Shown here in pieces: positions 46,899 through 56,574 of a DNA stretch of 64,000 nucleotides. Below the pieces are notes generated by a model that had not been told where the DNA came from, did no database searches, and saw only the letters and a list, made by a program, of their open reading frames with translations. Positions within the stretch are counted from its first letter, which is position 1. Each line of letters opens with the position of its first letter. A program made the translations under genes and the position numbers. Source of the stretch: Dehalococcoidia bacterium (GTDB taxonomy: Bacteria > Chloroflexota > Dehalococcoidia > Tepidiformales > Tepidiformaceae); the NCBI GenBank assembly GCA_022824925.1, contig JAJDYW010000040.1, forward strand, positions 1 through 64,000, in the 5' to 3' direction.

Positions 46899-49456
46899 TC
46901 CCGCGCCGCCTGCGCCTCAAGAACTTCCTCTCCTACCGCGATTGCGAGCTCGACTTCTCCCGCCTCCACCTGGCCACGCTCGCGGGGCGCAACGGCGACG
47001 GCAAGTCCGCCCTCCTCGACGCCATCACCTGGGCGCTGTGGGGCGAAGCCCGGGGCCGCGTCGAGGACGACCGCATCCGCCACGGCGCCGACGACATGCG
47101 CGTCGAGCTCGACTTCGAGGTCGATGGCGACCGCTACCGCGTCATCCGCAAGCGCACGCGCGGACGCTCCGGCGCCCTCGACCTCTTCCAGATCGACGAC
47201 CTCGGCAACCGCCGGCCCATCACCGGCGGCACCTCGCGCGAGACCCAGGCCGAGCTCAACCGCCGCATCCACATGGACCACCAGACGTTCGTCAACAGCG
47301 TCTTCCTCGTCCAGGGCCGCTCGAACGAGTTCACCGTGCAGGTGCCTTCGAAGCGCAAAGAGGTTCTCCGCAAGGTGCTCGGCCTCGACCGCTACGAGGA
47401 GCTGTCACGGGCGGCCAACGACCGCCGCAAGCAGTCGGAGGCCGACGCCGCCGTCGAGGACCGGCTCATCGGCGACGACGAGGAAACGCTGGAGGAAGTC
47501 CCGAAGGTCGAGGAGGCGCTGGCGGAGGCCGGGCGGCGGCGCGAGTCCGTCCGCGCCCGCCTCGAGGAAGAGGAACGGGAACTGGCCGAACTCAAGATCG
47601 CCGCCGCCGAGCACGCGCGCCGCGAACGCGCCACCGGCGAAGCCGCAAACCTGCTCGAAGCGCGCGACGCCGCCGTCGCCCGTCGCACGGAGGCTATCGC
47701 CTCCCTCGACGCCGGCCTCGCGGCCGTGCGCGAGACGCTCGACCATGCCGCCGCCATCGAGGCCGGCTACGAACGCCTCCGCCGGGCCCGCGACGAGGAG
47801 CGCGCACTCGCCGCCGTCGCCGCGCAGGCGCGGCAGGCCGAGAACGGCATCGCCGATGCCGATGCCGCCATCGGCCGCGAGCGCACGGCCATCCAGACCC
47901 GGCTCGACGGCCTCAACGAGCGCCGGGCCGGCTTCGCTGCGCTCGTCACCGGCCTCGCCGCGCTGCGCGAGGAAGAGGCCGCCCTCGACGGCGAACGCGC
48001 GAACCTCGCCCGCCTCGACGACGACATCCAGGCCGCCCGCGAGGCCGCCACGGAGGCCCAGCGCACGCAGGCCGCCCGCGCCGACGAAGCGGGCGGCTAC
48101 CGCGCCCGCGCCCAGGACCTCAAGGACCGCGAAGCGACCCTCGCCGAGGCGGAGGGCGAGCCTCTCTGCCCCGTCTGCCGCAAGCCCCTGACGCCCGAAG
48201 AGCTGTACGCGACGGTCGAGCAGTACCAGGCTGAGCGGCGTGACCTCGGCGAGCAGTACCGGGAGGCGCAGGCAGCGGTCGAGGAAGCGAAGGCTGCTGC
48301 GACAGGGCACGATGCCCGCGCCGCCGCCCTCCAGCAGGAGCGCGCCGCCCTCGACCGTCGCCTGAACGAATCCCGCCAGGCGCTCGCCGTGCGCCTCGCC
48401 GAAGCGCAAAACGCCGAGCGCGACCTGCCCGACCTCCAGTCGCAGATCGCCGTGCTTGGCCAGTGCCTCAGGGAAGAGTCGTTCGCCCGCGATGCCCGCG
48501 CGGAGCGCACCGCCGCCGCCGACCGTCTCGCGGGGCTCGGCTACGACCGCGGGGCGCACGACCGCGCCCGCGAGTGCCTCGCTGCGCTCGAACCCGCCGA
48601 GGCGGACTACAACCGCCTGACCGGCGCGAAGGCCCAGGCCGAAGGGCTCGCCGCCCGGATCGCCGGCGCCCGGGAGGAGCTGGCCCGCGAGGAGGCGGAG
48701 CGCGAGGACGCGCGGGAGGCCCTCGCCGAAGCGCGCGCCGAGCTGGACGCCTCCCAGGACGTGTCCGCCCGCCTCGGCGCCGTGCAGGCCGCCGTCGACG
48801 AGTGCCGCGACCGGCTCGCGGAGCTCGACCGCGAGCACGGGCGCCTCACCGAGCGGCGCGCCTCCCTCGACCGCATCGCCGCCCGCGTCGAGGAGGCGAA
48901 AGATCGCCGCGACGCCGCCCGCGACGCCGCCCGCCTCCACGAGGAGCTGCAGAAGGCATTCGGGCGCGACGGCGTCCAGGCCATGCTCATCGAGCAGTCT
49001 CTCCCCGAGCTCGAACGCATCGCCAACGGTCTCCTCGAACAGCTCACGGAAGGGCGCGGCTTCACCCAGGTCTCGCTGCGCACCCAGCGCGAGAGCGCCT
49101 CCGGCAAGACCACCGAGACGCTCGACATCCAGATCAGCGACGACCTCGGCACGCGTGACTACGACATGTACAGCGGCGGCGAGAAGTTCCGCGTCGACTT
49201 CGCCCTGCGCATCGCCCTCTCCCGCCTCCTCGCGATGCGCTCCGGCGCCTCCCTCCCCACCCTCATCATCGACGAGGGCTTCGGCACCCAGGACGAGGAG
49301 GGGCGCGACCGGCTCGTCGCCGCCATCAACGCCATCAGCTCGGAGTTCCGCCTCATCCTCCTCGTCACCCACATCGAGGAGCTGCGCGAGAGCTTCGCCC
49401 AGCGCATCCAGGTTACGAAGGACCCCGAGCGCGGCTCGCTCGCGGTGGTGGCGTAG
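46895..49456 (+). CDS. sbcC: SbcC/Rad50-like SMC ATPase
   Basis: RLRLKNFLSYRD, AGRNGDGKSALLDAITWALWG Walker A, CPVCRKPL zinc hook, MYSGGEKFRVDFALRIALSRLL signature, LIIDEGFGTQDEEG Walker B. Confidence 0.95.
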   Translation: MIPRRLRLKNFLSYRDCELDFSRLHLATLAGRNGDGKSALLDAITWALWGEARGRVEDDRIRHGADDMRVELDFEVDGDRYRVIRKRTRGRSGALDLFQIDDLGNRRPITGGTSRETQAELNRRIHMDHQTFVNSVFLVQGRSNEFTVQVPSKRKEVLRKVLGLDRYEELSRAANDRRKQSEADAAVEDRLIGDDEETLEEVPKVEEALAEAGRRRESVRARLEEEERELAELKIAAAEHARRERATGEAANLLEARDAAVARRTEAIASLDAGLAAVRETLDHAAAIEAGYERLRRARDEERALAAVAAQARQAENGIADADAAIGRERTAIQTRLDGLNERRAGFAALVTGLAALREEEAALDGERANLARLDDDIQAAREAATEAQRTQAARADEAGGYRARAQDLKDREATLAEAEGEPLCPVCRKPLTPEELYATVEQYQAERRDLGEQYREAQAAVEEAKAAATGHDARAAALQQERAALDRRLNESRQALAVRLAEAQNAERDLPDLQSQIAVLGQCLREESFARDARAERTAAADRLAGLGYDRGAHDRARECLAALEPAEADYNRLTGAKAQAEGLAARIAGAREELAREEAEREDAREALAEARAELDASQDVSARLGAVQAAVDECRDRLAELDREHGRLTERRASLDRIAARVEEAKDRRDAARDAARLHEELQKAFGRDGVQAMLIEQSLPELERIANGLLEQLTEGRGFTQVSLRTQRESASGKTTETLDIQISDDLGTRDYDMYSGGEKFRVDFALRIALSRLLAMRSGASLPTLIIDEGFGTQDEEGRDRLVAAINAISSEFRLILLVTHIEELRESFAQRIQVTKDPERGSLAVVA

Positions 49457-49479
49457 GAGTCAGGCGGGCTGTCCCGCCG

Positions 49480-49824
49480 TTACGCTCCAATTCGCGGTGA
49501 CAGCCGCCGGGCCAGCGTGTCGCCTGCCGAGGTGGTCGCCAGGCGGGGCCGGTTCGCGTACACCTGCGCCTCGATGCCTTCCTGGATACTCCCCTGCCGC
49601 GTGTAGACCGTGTCGCCCGGAGTCGGTTGGTAGATCTCCACGTATCCCGCCGCCAGCAGCTCGTCGACCGCCTCGCGTCCTTCGGGCGTCTCCGGGAAGT
49701 CTCGCTCCCCGGTTCTGGCCGTCTCGATGAGGATGCCGATGGCCTCGGCGGAAAGGCCCGGTGGTCTGCCTCCGAACGAGGCAAGCCGCCGAATCGCGCC
49801 CCTCAAACCGCTCCACCCGGCCAT
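49480..49824 (-). CDS. Hypothetical protein (114 aa)
   Basis: Intact ORF, convergent with sbcC; contains a winged-helix-like LSAEAIGILIETARTGERDFPETPEGREAVDELLAAGYV segment. Confidence 0.5.
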   Translation of the reverse strand: MAGWSGLRGAIRRLASFGGRPPGLSAEAIGILIETARTGERDFPETPEGREAVDELLAAGYVEIYQPTPGDTVYTRQGSIQEGIEAQVYANRPRLATTSAGDTLARRLSPRIGA

Positions 49825-49882
49825 GACCGCAACACTCCCGCATTGCCCGACGCGCGGGCGCTCCGTACCCTTGGACCTTCGT

Positions 49883-49959
49883 GGCAGGGTAGCTCAGCTG
49901 GTAAGAGCGCACGACTCATAATCGTGAGGTCGAGAGTTCGAGTCTCTCCCCTGCTACCA
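49883..49959 (+). tRNA. tRNA-Met (CAT), elongator-like
   Basis: Acceptor GGCAGGG/CCCTGCT, D-arm AGCTCAGCTGGTAAGAGC, anticodon stem-loop CACGACTCATAATCGTG, T-arm GAGAGTTCGAGTCTCTC, encoded CCA. Confidence 0.95.
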
Positions 49960-49994
49960 CGTTGATTTACCAGGGCGCCGCCAGGAGGAGCCTC

Positions 49995-51164
49995 ATGATT
50001 CTCGGTCTGGGAACCGTCCCGTTGACGTCCGTCGCCCAAGCCCGCCGCGAGGCGAAGCGCAAGCTGCCCCGCTCCATCTACTGGTACACCGAGGCCGGCA
50101 CCGAGCTTCGCCGCACCGTCCGCGACAACCGCGACGGCTTCAAGGAGATCGGCCTGCAGGCCCGCGTGCTCGATTCGCACGAGCCCCGCAAGCTCTCCAC
50201 AACCGTGCTCGGGCGCGAGATCTCGATGCCCCTGATCACGACGCCCGCCGGCTTCATCCGCATCGCCCACCCCGATGGCGAGCTGGGCGTGGCCCGCGCC
50301 GCCGAGGCCGCGGGCACGGCCGTCGGCCTCGGCATCCTCGCCAGCTACCCCATCGAGACCATCACCGCCAACGCCAGCGACGTGTGGTTCCAGCTCTACA
50401 TGCTGGGCGGGCGCGAAGGCTCGGCCGTCGCCATCGAGCGCGCGAAGGCCGCAGGCTGCCGCGTGCTCATCATCACCGTCGACTTCGCCGCCCTCTCCGG
50501 CGGCCAGGATTACCAGCGCGGCCACCCCGGCGTCCCCGACCGCGTCGATCTGCCGACCGCGCTCAAGTACGCCCCCGAGATGATCAGCAGGCCCCTCTGG
50601 GCGCTCAACTTCCTCCAGGGCGGCGTCGAGCTGCGCTTCCCAAACGCGCCCGGGAACGCCAACCTCACGGCCAGCCAGGTCGGAGCCGGCATCATGGCCC
50701 ACCCCCCCACCTGGGACGACATCGCCTGGGCCCGCAAGCAGTGGGACGGCCCCTTCGTCGTGAAGGGGATCACCTCCGTCGATGACGCCCGCCGCGCCGT
50801 CGATGAGGGCGCCGACGCCATCTCCGTTTCCAACCACGGCGGCAACTCCCTCGATGGCTCCGCCGCCACCATCCGCGTCCTCCCCGAGATCGTCGACGCC
50901 GTCGGCGACAACCTCGAGGTGCTGCTCGATGGCGGCGTGCGCCGCGGCAGCGACGTCGTGAAGGCGGTCGCCCTCGGAGCGAAGGCCGTCATGGTCGGCC
51001 GTCCGTACATCTGGGCGCTGGCCGCCGGCGGCGAGCAGGGCGTCCGCCAGATCCTCGAGGTCTACCGTCAGGGTATCGCCGGAACGCTCACCCTCCTCAA
51101 CTGCCCCTCCGTCGAGGACCTCAACCCCTCGCACCTCCGCATGCCCCCCGGCTTCAATCCCTAG
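49995..51164 (+). CDS. FMN-dependent alpha-hydroxy-acid dehydrogenase, MftD (pre-mycofactocin synthase)-like
   Basis: 389 aa; LSTTVLGREISMPLITTPAGFIRIAHPDGELGVARAAEAAGT, AISVSNHGGNSLDG, VLLDGGVRRGSDVVKAVALGAKAVMVGRPYIWALAAGGEQGV. Confidence 0.88.
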   Translation: MILGLGTVPLTSVAQARREAKRKLPRSIYWYTEAGTELRRTVRDNRDGFKEIGLQARVLDSHEPRKLSTTVLGREISMPLITTPAGFIRIAHPDGELGVARAAEAAGTAVGLGILASYPIETITANASDVWFQLYMLGGREGSAVAIERAKAAGCRVLIITVDFAALSGGQDYQRGHPGVPDRVDLPTALKYAPEMISRPLWALNFLQGGVELRFPNAPGNANLTASQVGAGIMAHPPTWDDIAWARKQWDGPFVVKGITSVDDARRAVDEGADAISVSNHGGNSLDGSAATIRVLPEIVDAVGDNLEVLLDGGVRRGSDVVKAVALGAKAVMVGRPYIWALAAGGEQGVRQILEVYRQGIAGTLTLLNCPSVEDLNPSHLRMPPGFNP

Positions 51165-51192
51165 GGACTGCCTGCCCGGCCGCCTGGCCCGC

Positions 51193-52587
51193 CTAGCCCA
51201 GCCGCACGTTGTCGCCCGGCTGTACGTCGATCGGGGTCTTGCGGCTGCGCGCGATCTGCAGCACCAGCAGCAGCGGCAGGAAGCGCCCGATGAGGATCGT
51301 GATCATCACCACGATCGTCGCCGCCGTGCCCAGCGCCGGCGTGATCCCTGCCGACCACCCCACCGTCCCCACCGCCGACGACGTCTCGTAGAGCACGTCG
51401 ATGAAGGGGTGGCTCGTCGTGCGCAGCAGGATCATCGCCACCACGAAGTGCACGGCGGCGAAGGCGAACGCGATCCCCACGGCCTGCCGGATGACGGCCT
51501 GCGGCAGCCGCCGCCCGAATGCGATCACGTCGTCGCGGCCCCGCAGCGCGGCGATCGTGCCCGCTACCAGCACCGCCAGCGTGCCCAGCTTCAGGCCGCC
51601 CGCCGGGGACCCCGCCGCCCCTCCCACCAGCATCAGCACCGACTCGAACAGCTTCGTGTGCTCGTGCAGCAGCCCGGACTCGACGGCGCTGAAGCCCGAG
51701 ACCCACATGGAGGCCTGGAAGAGCGCCAGCACGGGCCGGTCGCTCTCCGCCACGGTGGCGAGGGTGTCCGTGTTCGTCCACTCGGCGATGCCGATGAAGA
51801 GCGCGCTTCCCCCCACGACCGCCACCGCCGCCGTGAGCACCATCTTCGCGTCGAGCGACATGCGCCGCGGGTCCAGCTTCAGGACCCCCAGGATGACGGG
51901 CACCGCCCCCAGCGAGCCCGCAAGGCAGAGGATGATCATGGGGATCAGCACCGCCGGGTCGTCGGCAAAGGGGCGCATGTCTTCCCCCGTCACGTTGAAG
52001 CCGGCCACGTTGAAGGCCGAGATCGCGTGGAAGATGGCCCACCACACGCTCCGCGCCACCGGCACCCCCGCGCTGATGAACCCGCCGAAGAGGGCGAGCG
52101 CCCCCAGCACCTCGAAGGTGACCGTGTAGATGACGATCGTGCGCACGAACGAGACGGACTCGCGCATGCTCGGGGCGCCGTAGTAGAGCCGCATCAGGTT
52201 GCGGTCGCGCAGCCCCAGGTTGCGGCCCAGCACCCAGAGGATGATCCCCATCCCCGCCATGTAGCCGAGTCCGCCGATCTGGATGAGCGCGAGGATCACC
52301 GCCTCGCCGAAGTGGCTCCAGTGCGTCTGCGTCTCGACCACCACGAGGCCGGTCACGCAGATCGCCGAGATCGCCGTGAACAGCGACTCCAGCACCGTCG
52401 GCTGCTCGCCGCTGTAGGAGATGGGCAGGTGCAGGAGGGGCGTCGCGATGAGCAGGATCAGCGCGAAACCGACGAGGAGGCGGATGCTGCCCGAGCCGAA
52501 GGGCCGGGAGCGGGTCGGCGCCTCGAGGCTGATGGTGCGCGAGCCCATCAAGCGCCGTCGCACCGTGCGCCGCGCGGTCATGCGCAT
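51193..52587 (-). CDS. TrkH/KtrB-family potassium uptake transporter
   Basis: 464 aa polytopic; SAICVTGLVVVET, SAFNVAGFN, GGAAGSPAGGLKLGT, SSAVGTVGWSAGIT selectivity-filter repeats. Confidence 0.92.
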   Translation of the reverse strand: MRMTARRTVRRRLMGSRTISLEAPTRSRPFGSGSIRLLVGFALILLIATPLLHLPISYSGEQPTVLESLFTAISAICVTGLVVVETQTHWSHFGEAVILALIQIGGLGYMAGMGIILWVLGRNLGLRDRNLMRLYYGAPSMRESVSFVRTIVIYTVTFEVLGALALFGGFISAGVPVARSVWWAIFHAISAFNVAGFNVTGEDMRPFADDPAVLIPMIILCLAGSLGAVPVILGVLKLDPRRMSLDAKMVLTAAVAVVGGSALFIGIAEWTNTDTLATVAESDRPVLALFQASMWVSGFSAVESGLLHEHTKLFESVLMLVGGAAGSPAGGLKLGTLAVLVAGTIAALRGRDDVIAFGRRLPQAVIRQAVGIAFAFAAVHFVVAMILLRTTSHPFIDVLYETSSAVGTVGWSAGITPALGTAATIVVMITILIGRFLPLLLVLQIARSRKTPIDVQPGDNVRLG

Positions 52588-52628
52588 GTGCCCTCAGCGT
52601 GCGCGCGGCGGAGCGTGGGCGCAACCCG

Positions 52629-52973
52629 TCAGACCGCCGCCGGCGTCCCCGCGATTCGCGCCACCAGCCCTGCCGGCGACCCGTCCTCCACGCCCCCACC
52701 CTCGCCCGGGCGCTCCTTGGCCAGCGCAAGGAGGGCCGTCACCGGCGCGTCCAGCGCTTCCACCGGCTCCCACACCTCGATGCGGCAGCGTTCGGAAGAG
52801 CCGGACGGGCGGTGGTCGAGCAGGAGGAAGCAGGCGGCGCCGTCGCGGCAGCCCCAGAGCGCATCGCCCTCGTGCAGGCCGGCGTGCCAGCGGGGCACCT
52901 CGGGGAAGCGCGCGTGCACGGCGCCCCGGTAGCGGAACGTTCCCCCCGCGACCTCGACCGTGAGCGCATCCAT
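52629..52973 (-). CDS. Hypothetical protein (114 aa)
   Basis: Intact ORF between ppk1 and trkH on the same strand. Confidence 0.6.
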   Translation of the reverse strand: MDALTVEVAGGTFRYRGAVHARFPEVPRWHAGLHEGDALWGCRDGAACFLLLDHRPSGSSERCRIEVWEPVEALDAPVTALLALAKERPGEGGGVEDGSPAGLVARIAGTPAAV

Positions 52974-52996
52974 CGCCCCGAGGGTGGCCGTTGCCT

Positions 52997-53018
52997 GTGA
53001 ACGTCCGGTGAACCGCCG
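52997..53018 (-). promoter_or_regulatory. PHO-box-like 11-bp direct repeats
   Basis: Plus-strand GTGAACGTCCG GTGAACCGCCG; minus-strand GTTCAC units spaced 11 nt. Confidence 0.4.
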
Positions 53019-53039
53019 CTGAGACTCGCGGTGGGCGCC

Positions 53040-54923
53040 CTACAGCGGGGCCAGCTGCGCGTTGTGCTCGCCGCCCCAGCGCGGCTCGTGTGTCCCGTCG
53101 GGCAGCATCGTGAAGGCGTTCACGTCGTCCGCCATCTGCCCCAGCAGCAGGTCCACGATGCGCTCCGCGATGGCGGCATCGAGCACCGGGAAGATCAGCT
53201 CGATGCGCTCCTCGAAGTTCCGCGGCATCCAGTCCGCGCTCCCCGCCCAGACCTCCCAGCTCCCCCCCGAACGGAAGGCGGCCACGCGCGCGTGCTCCAG
53301 GAAGCGCCCCACAATGCTCCGCATCTCGAAACGGTCGTCGTGCTGCGTGAGCGTGCTGCGCGCGATCACGTCGACCTGCGCCCCCGCATCCGCCGCCTCT
53401 CCCAGCGCCTCGAACACCGCCGGGTCGGTCAGGTGGTTCATCTTCAGGATGACGTGCCCCTCGGGGTGCGCCTCCGCGCGGATGCGCTCCAGCATCGTCT
53501 CGCGGGCGTCCACCCCGTACCGCATCCGCTCCAGCCGCGGCGGGACGCCGTTCTCCAGCGCCGCGAAGAACTCCCAGGCGTCGCTGGCCAGCTCGGGGTT
53601 CGAGCTGAAGAACGAGAAGTCGGTGTAGAGGCGCCCGTTCATGGGGTTGTAGTTGCCCGTGCTCAGGTGCGTGTAGCCCCGCCCCGCCCGCCGGATGTAG
53701 AGCGCCTTCGCATGCACCTTGAAGCCCAGCGGCAGCGGCAGGATGCGGATCCCCGCCGCCCGGAAGAGCAGGCTCCAGTGCAGGTTCTGGAGCTCGTCGA
53801 AGCGGGCCCGGCCCTCCAGCAGCACGGCCACGTCCTTGCCCGCCTCCGCCGCCCGCATGAGCGCTTCCGCGATCGGGTTGCGCGCCCCCAGCCGGTAGAG
53901 ACTGATGCGGATCTGGTCCACCTCCGGGTCGAGCGCGGCGCGGTCCACGAAGCGCTCCACCGCCCCGTAGTCGTCCAGCGGGTGGTAGAACGCCACGTCC
54001 TGCCCGTCGAGCATCCCGAAGGGGTCCGCCTCGAAGTCCGGCGCCCCGCGCGGCTCGACCGGCGCATAGCGCAGGGGCGTCGGGTTCGCCTGCGGCGGGT
54101 CCTCCCCGATGAGGATGTTCAGGTAACGGTGGTCCAGCGGCGGCGAGAGGCGGAAGGCCGCCTCTTCCGGCAGGCCGAGCGCGTCCCGTACCTCGGCCAC
54201 CCAGGGGAAGGCGCGCTCCACCTCCAGGCGCGTCGCCGGCCCCTCCGGGCGGTCTTCGATCGCCTGCGCGAGGTCGTCCCAGTCGACGCGCTGCACGTCC
54301 AGGTCCGCCAGCCGCGTGATGCGCATCTCGTACATCGGCAGGTCTTCCGGCAGGAACAGGTCGCTGCGCAGGCGCACGAGCGGCCCCAGCCGCACGAACG
54401 CCCCCGCCCGCCCCGGCACGGCCAGCAGCCGTGGCAGCGAGTCGGGCAACCGCACGAGGTAATCCAGCGACTCACGCCCCGCCGCCAGGTAGAGGGCGCT
54501 GCTCGAGAGCCCCGAGATCGCGTCCGGGTCGAGCAGGTCCGCCCGTGGCGACGCCTCTTCCGCCAGGTACGCGCCGAAGTAGCTCCGCTCCAGCGGCGTC
54601 AGCTCGCCCGGCTCCAGCAGCAGGAACCCGATCTCCGTCAGGTCGTGCCGCAGCCGCTCGTGGATCTCCGTGGCCAGCAGGGCGCTCTCGTAGGCCTCAG
54701 CGAGCACGGTGCGGTACTCGTCCTGCTCCTGCCGCCCGCCGCTGCGCTCCCGTTCGAACACCCCGTAGATGCGCGCCGCGAAGAACTCGTCCAGGTTCGA
54801 GGCGAAGATCGAGAGAAAGCGCAGCTTCTCCAGCAGGGGCACGTCGTCGCGCGTCGCCTGCAGCAGCACGCGGTGGTTGAAGCGCAGCCAGGATCGCTCT
54901 CGCGAGAGGATGGTCGATACCAC
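53040..54923 (-). CDS. ppk1: Polyphosphate kinase 1
   Basis: 627 aa; [64 protein letters not shown]. Confidence 0.93.
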   Translation of the reverse strand: [627 protein letters not shown]

Positions 54924-55011
54924 GTCGTCTTCCCCTGTCAGGGAACGGGTCCGTCGTTAACGTCCCGTGTGCGAGGGCAGGCCCCCCGCCACGAGTTACG
55001 ATACAACCCCC

Positions 55012-56574
55012 ATGACGGAACGGGCCGCCTTTATGGAAACCGAGTGGCAGTTCGTCGCCGACGACCTTGCCGCCGTCCGCGAGTGGCTCGAAAACGAAGC
55101 CCCCGACCCCTTCAGCGTCTGCGCCGAGCCGGAGCGCACCCAGGACGACGAGTACTGGGACACCGGCGGCTGGCTGGTCTGGCGCGCGGGTTTCGCCTGC
55201 CGGGTTCGCCGGCAGGGCGAGTCCGCCGAGCTCACGCTCAAGGAGCTCTCAGGCGGCGAGGCGAACCTTCGCCGCCGCCGCGAGTTGAACGAGCCCATCG
55301 CCGGCCCTGGCGGCCTCGATGGGGCCATCGCCCGTTCCGGTGGCGATGCCAGCCGGCTCCTCCGACGTCTGGCCGGACCCCACACCCTGCGCCCCGTCGC
55401 CTCCCTCACCACCCACCGCACCACCCTCTCGCTCGCCGACGCCGACGGTCCCCTTGGCACGATCGCCCTCGACCGCACGACCGTCGGCCAGGGCTGGCGT
55501 GCGCACGACCTCCTGCGCGTCGAGGTCGAAGTCGGCGAAGGCGACCTCGATCGCGCCGCACCCTTCGTGACTGCCCTGCGCGATGGCGCCGGTCTCCGTC
55601 CGGCGCTCTCGGGCAAGCTGGCGGCCGCACTCGCCGCGGCGGGCGCCTCCCCCGGCTGGGAGCCCCGCCCCCTCGGCCCCATGACCTTCGACCGTGAGAG
55701 CACACTGGGCGAGGTCGCCTATGCGATCCTGCGGCGGGAGTACCTCCACTTTGTGCAGCACGAGCCGGTCGCCCGCCTCGGCGAGGACGTCGAGGGCGTC
55801 CACCAGATGCGCGTCTCCGCCCGGCGCCTGCGGGCCGCCATCGAGACCTTCCGTGAGGCGCTGCCCGCCGGGCTCGTTGCGCAAGCGGGAGAGCTGCGGT
55901 GGTTCACGCACGCCCTTGGCGATATGCGTGACCTCGATGTCCAGCGCGAGCGGCTCGCGCGCCTGGCGTCGCCGGTCGATCCGAAGGCCGTCGCCGCCCT
56001 CGATGCGATCCTTCGCGAACACTACGAAGCGGCCCGCGAGGCCATGCTCGCCGCCCTCGACTCCAAGCGTTATGTCGCAATGGTGGACAGCCTGGACGAA
56101 CCCCTGCGGGCGGGCGTCGTCGGCGACAAGGGGGACGGCCTCGCCCTGGAGTCGGCTCCGGGCCTGATCCGGGCCTGGCGCCGACGCGTGAGGCGGGCGG
56201 GGGACGCCATCGAGGCGAACACGCCCCACGAGGCCTACCACCAGCTCCGCCTGAAGACGAAGGCGCTGCGCTACGCGATCGAGTTCTTCGCCCCCCTCTA
56301 CGGCGAGCCGGCGGAGGCCTACGGCCGCCAGATGGCCAGGCTGCAGAGGCTCCTCGGCGACCACCAGGACGCGATCGTGGCGGCAGATCTCTACCAGCGG
56401 CTGGCCTCGGACGAGGGCGAACGGCTGGGCCGCTCCGGGGTTCGCGCGGCCAGGGAGCTCGCCGCCAACGCCGCCGCCGAGGCCGAGGGCTACCGCTGGA
56501 AGTTCCCCAAGCGCTACGCCCGCCTCCGGGGCCGCGCCTGGAAGGGCCTCCGCGCCGCCATGCTCAATTCGTGA
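55012..56574 (+). CDS. CYTH-like + CHAD domain protein
   Basis: N-terminal METEWQF... CYTH-like; CHAD region VHQMRVSARRLRAAIETFREAL, DMRDLDVQRERLA, HQLRLKTKALRYAIEFFAPLYG. Confidence 0.88.
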   Translation: MTERAAFMETEWQFVADDLAAVREWLENEAPDPFSVCAEPERTQDDEYWDTGGWLVWRAGFACRVRRQGESAELTLKELSGGEANLRRRRELNEPIAGPGGLDGAIARSGGDASRLLRRLAGPHTLRPVASLTTHRTTLSLADADGPLGTIALDRTTVGQGWRAHDLLRVEVEVGEGDLDRAAPFVTALRDGAGLRPALSGKLAAALAAAGASPGWEPRPLGPMTFDRESTLGEVAYAILRREYLHFVQHEPVARLGEDVEGVHQMRVSARRLRAAIETFREALPAGLVAQAGELRWFTHALGDMRDLDVQRERLARLASPVDPKAVAALDAILREHYEAAREAMLAALDSKRYVAMVDSLDEPLRAGVVGDKGDGLALESAPGLIRAWRRRVRRAGDAIEANTPHEAYHQLRLKTKALRYAIEFFAPLYGEPAEAYGRQMARLQRLLGDHQDAIVAADLYQRLASDEGERLGRSGVRAARELAANAAAEAEGYRWKFPKRYARLRGRAWKGLRAAMLNS

